Shown: piece after piece, positions 23,595 to 23,718 of the stretch | Layout: each line of letters begins with the position of its first letter | Position numbering within the stretch: position 1 is the first letter of the stretch | Source: Bacteroidota bacterium | Lineage (GTDB): Bacteria > Bacteroidota > Bacteroidia > JACCXN01 | Assembly: GCA_013696965.1 (NCBI GenBank) | Contig: JACCXN010000064.1 | Location: forward strand, 1-23,718 | Direction: 5' to 3' | Length of the DNA stretch: 23,718 nt | Notes under the pieces: generated by a model | Databases searched by the model: none | Told to the model about the DNA's origin: nothing | The model's input: the letters and a program-made list of their open reading frames with translations, nothing else | Position numbers and translations under genes: made by a program

Positions 23595-23718
23595 GGATCA
23601 AGCGGAAAAGTTGGGGGCTGCAAATTTCTAAGCATAAATATTTGCTAATCTGAACAAGAAAAAACTTACATTTCTAACTCCTCTAAAAGCAGACCTAAAA
23701 GCTTTTATTTTTGCATTG

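Overview
The window is AT-rich (about one third G+C away from the left edge) and comes from a member of the Bacteroidota. The evidence is a type IX secretion (T9SS) C-terminal sorting domain, a PorE-like TPR/propeller/OmpA protein, PorT-like outer-membrane beta-barrels, the 'FPDYVF...LP.MPSAKE' surface protein family, promoters of the TAnnTTTG type, and genes without Shine-Dalgarno sequences. Almost everything is on the minus strand. The only plus-strand genes are an Abi fragment, a WalJ-like hydrolase and a GNAT acetyltransferase. The genus cannot be told from the sequence.

Left part (1-5400): a surface-protein operon read leftward. It holds a 'GIGT..P..KLHV' repeat protein, two beta-barrel proteins, and a T9SS-sorted protein broken by one amber codon and one frameshift. 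A 29-codon remnant of a second repeat protein follows. The first 250 bases are unusually G+C rich (51%) and carry a 21-bp tandem repeat. The 5' end of the repeat protein is out of frame with its best start codon across a C7 tract. The operon promoter overlaps a perfect 10-bp inverted repeat.

5400-7500: a gene-poor stretch packed with short CAAC-A(n)-GTTGAT repeats and a 75-bp direct repeat, then a truncated Abi_2 gene and an intact walJ-like gene.

7500-15900: a one-directional envelope/stress run. In transcription order from 15.3 kb down it holds a CsbD-like protein, a coiled-coil lipoprotein, two beta-barrels, two copies of an Lmo0937-type mini membrane protein (one killed by an amber codon), YtxH, a holin-like protein, a hypothetical protein, MlaE, MlaF, MlaD, an AI-2E family transporter, and a histidine-kinase-like protein that stops after its DHp domain. 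A stand-alone receiver domain protein lies just upstream.

16300-20800: a DUF748/AsmA-like protein downstream of a PorE-like OmpA-family protein. 20890 to the end: a GNAT acetyltransferase, an alpha/beta hydrolase with a 5' frameshift, two small unknown ORFs and a truncated receiver-TM gene.

The most interesting signal is regulatory. Three promoters (for the CsbD-led run, the stand-alone receiver and the PorE-like gene) share one architecture: a direct repeat of TTAyA-type half-sites 20-21 bp apart, then exactly 22 nt, then a CAyCTTTG -7 box, then a leader of about 24-37 nt. The spacing is the same at all three sites, which indicates one regulator controlling envelope-stress, signalling and outer-membrane/peptidoglycan genes. 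A direct repeat with two-helical-turn spacing resembles LytTR-type sites, but the regulator is not in the window. A weaker fourth copy lies near 23.2 kb.

The window has many single-base lesions (three frameshifts, two amber codons) and three truncated genes. Either the accessory genes are decaying or the assembly has residual indel errors. Raw reads would decide.
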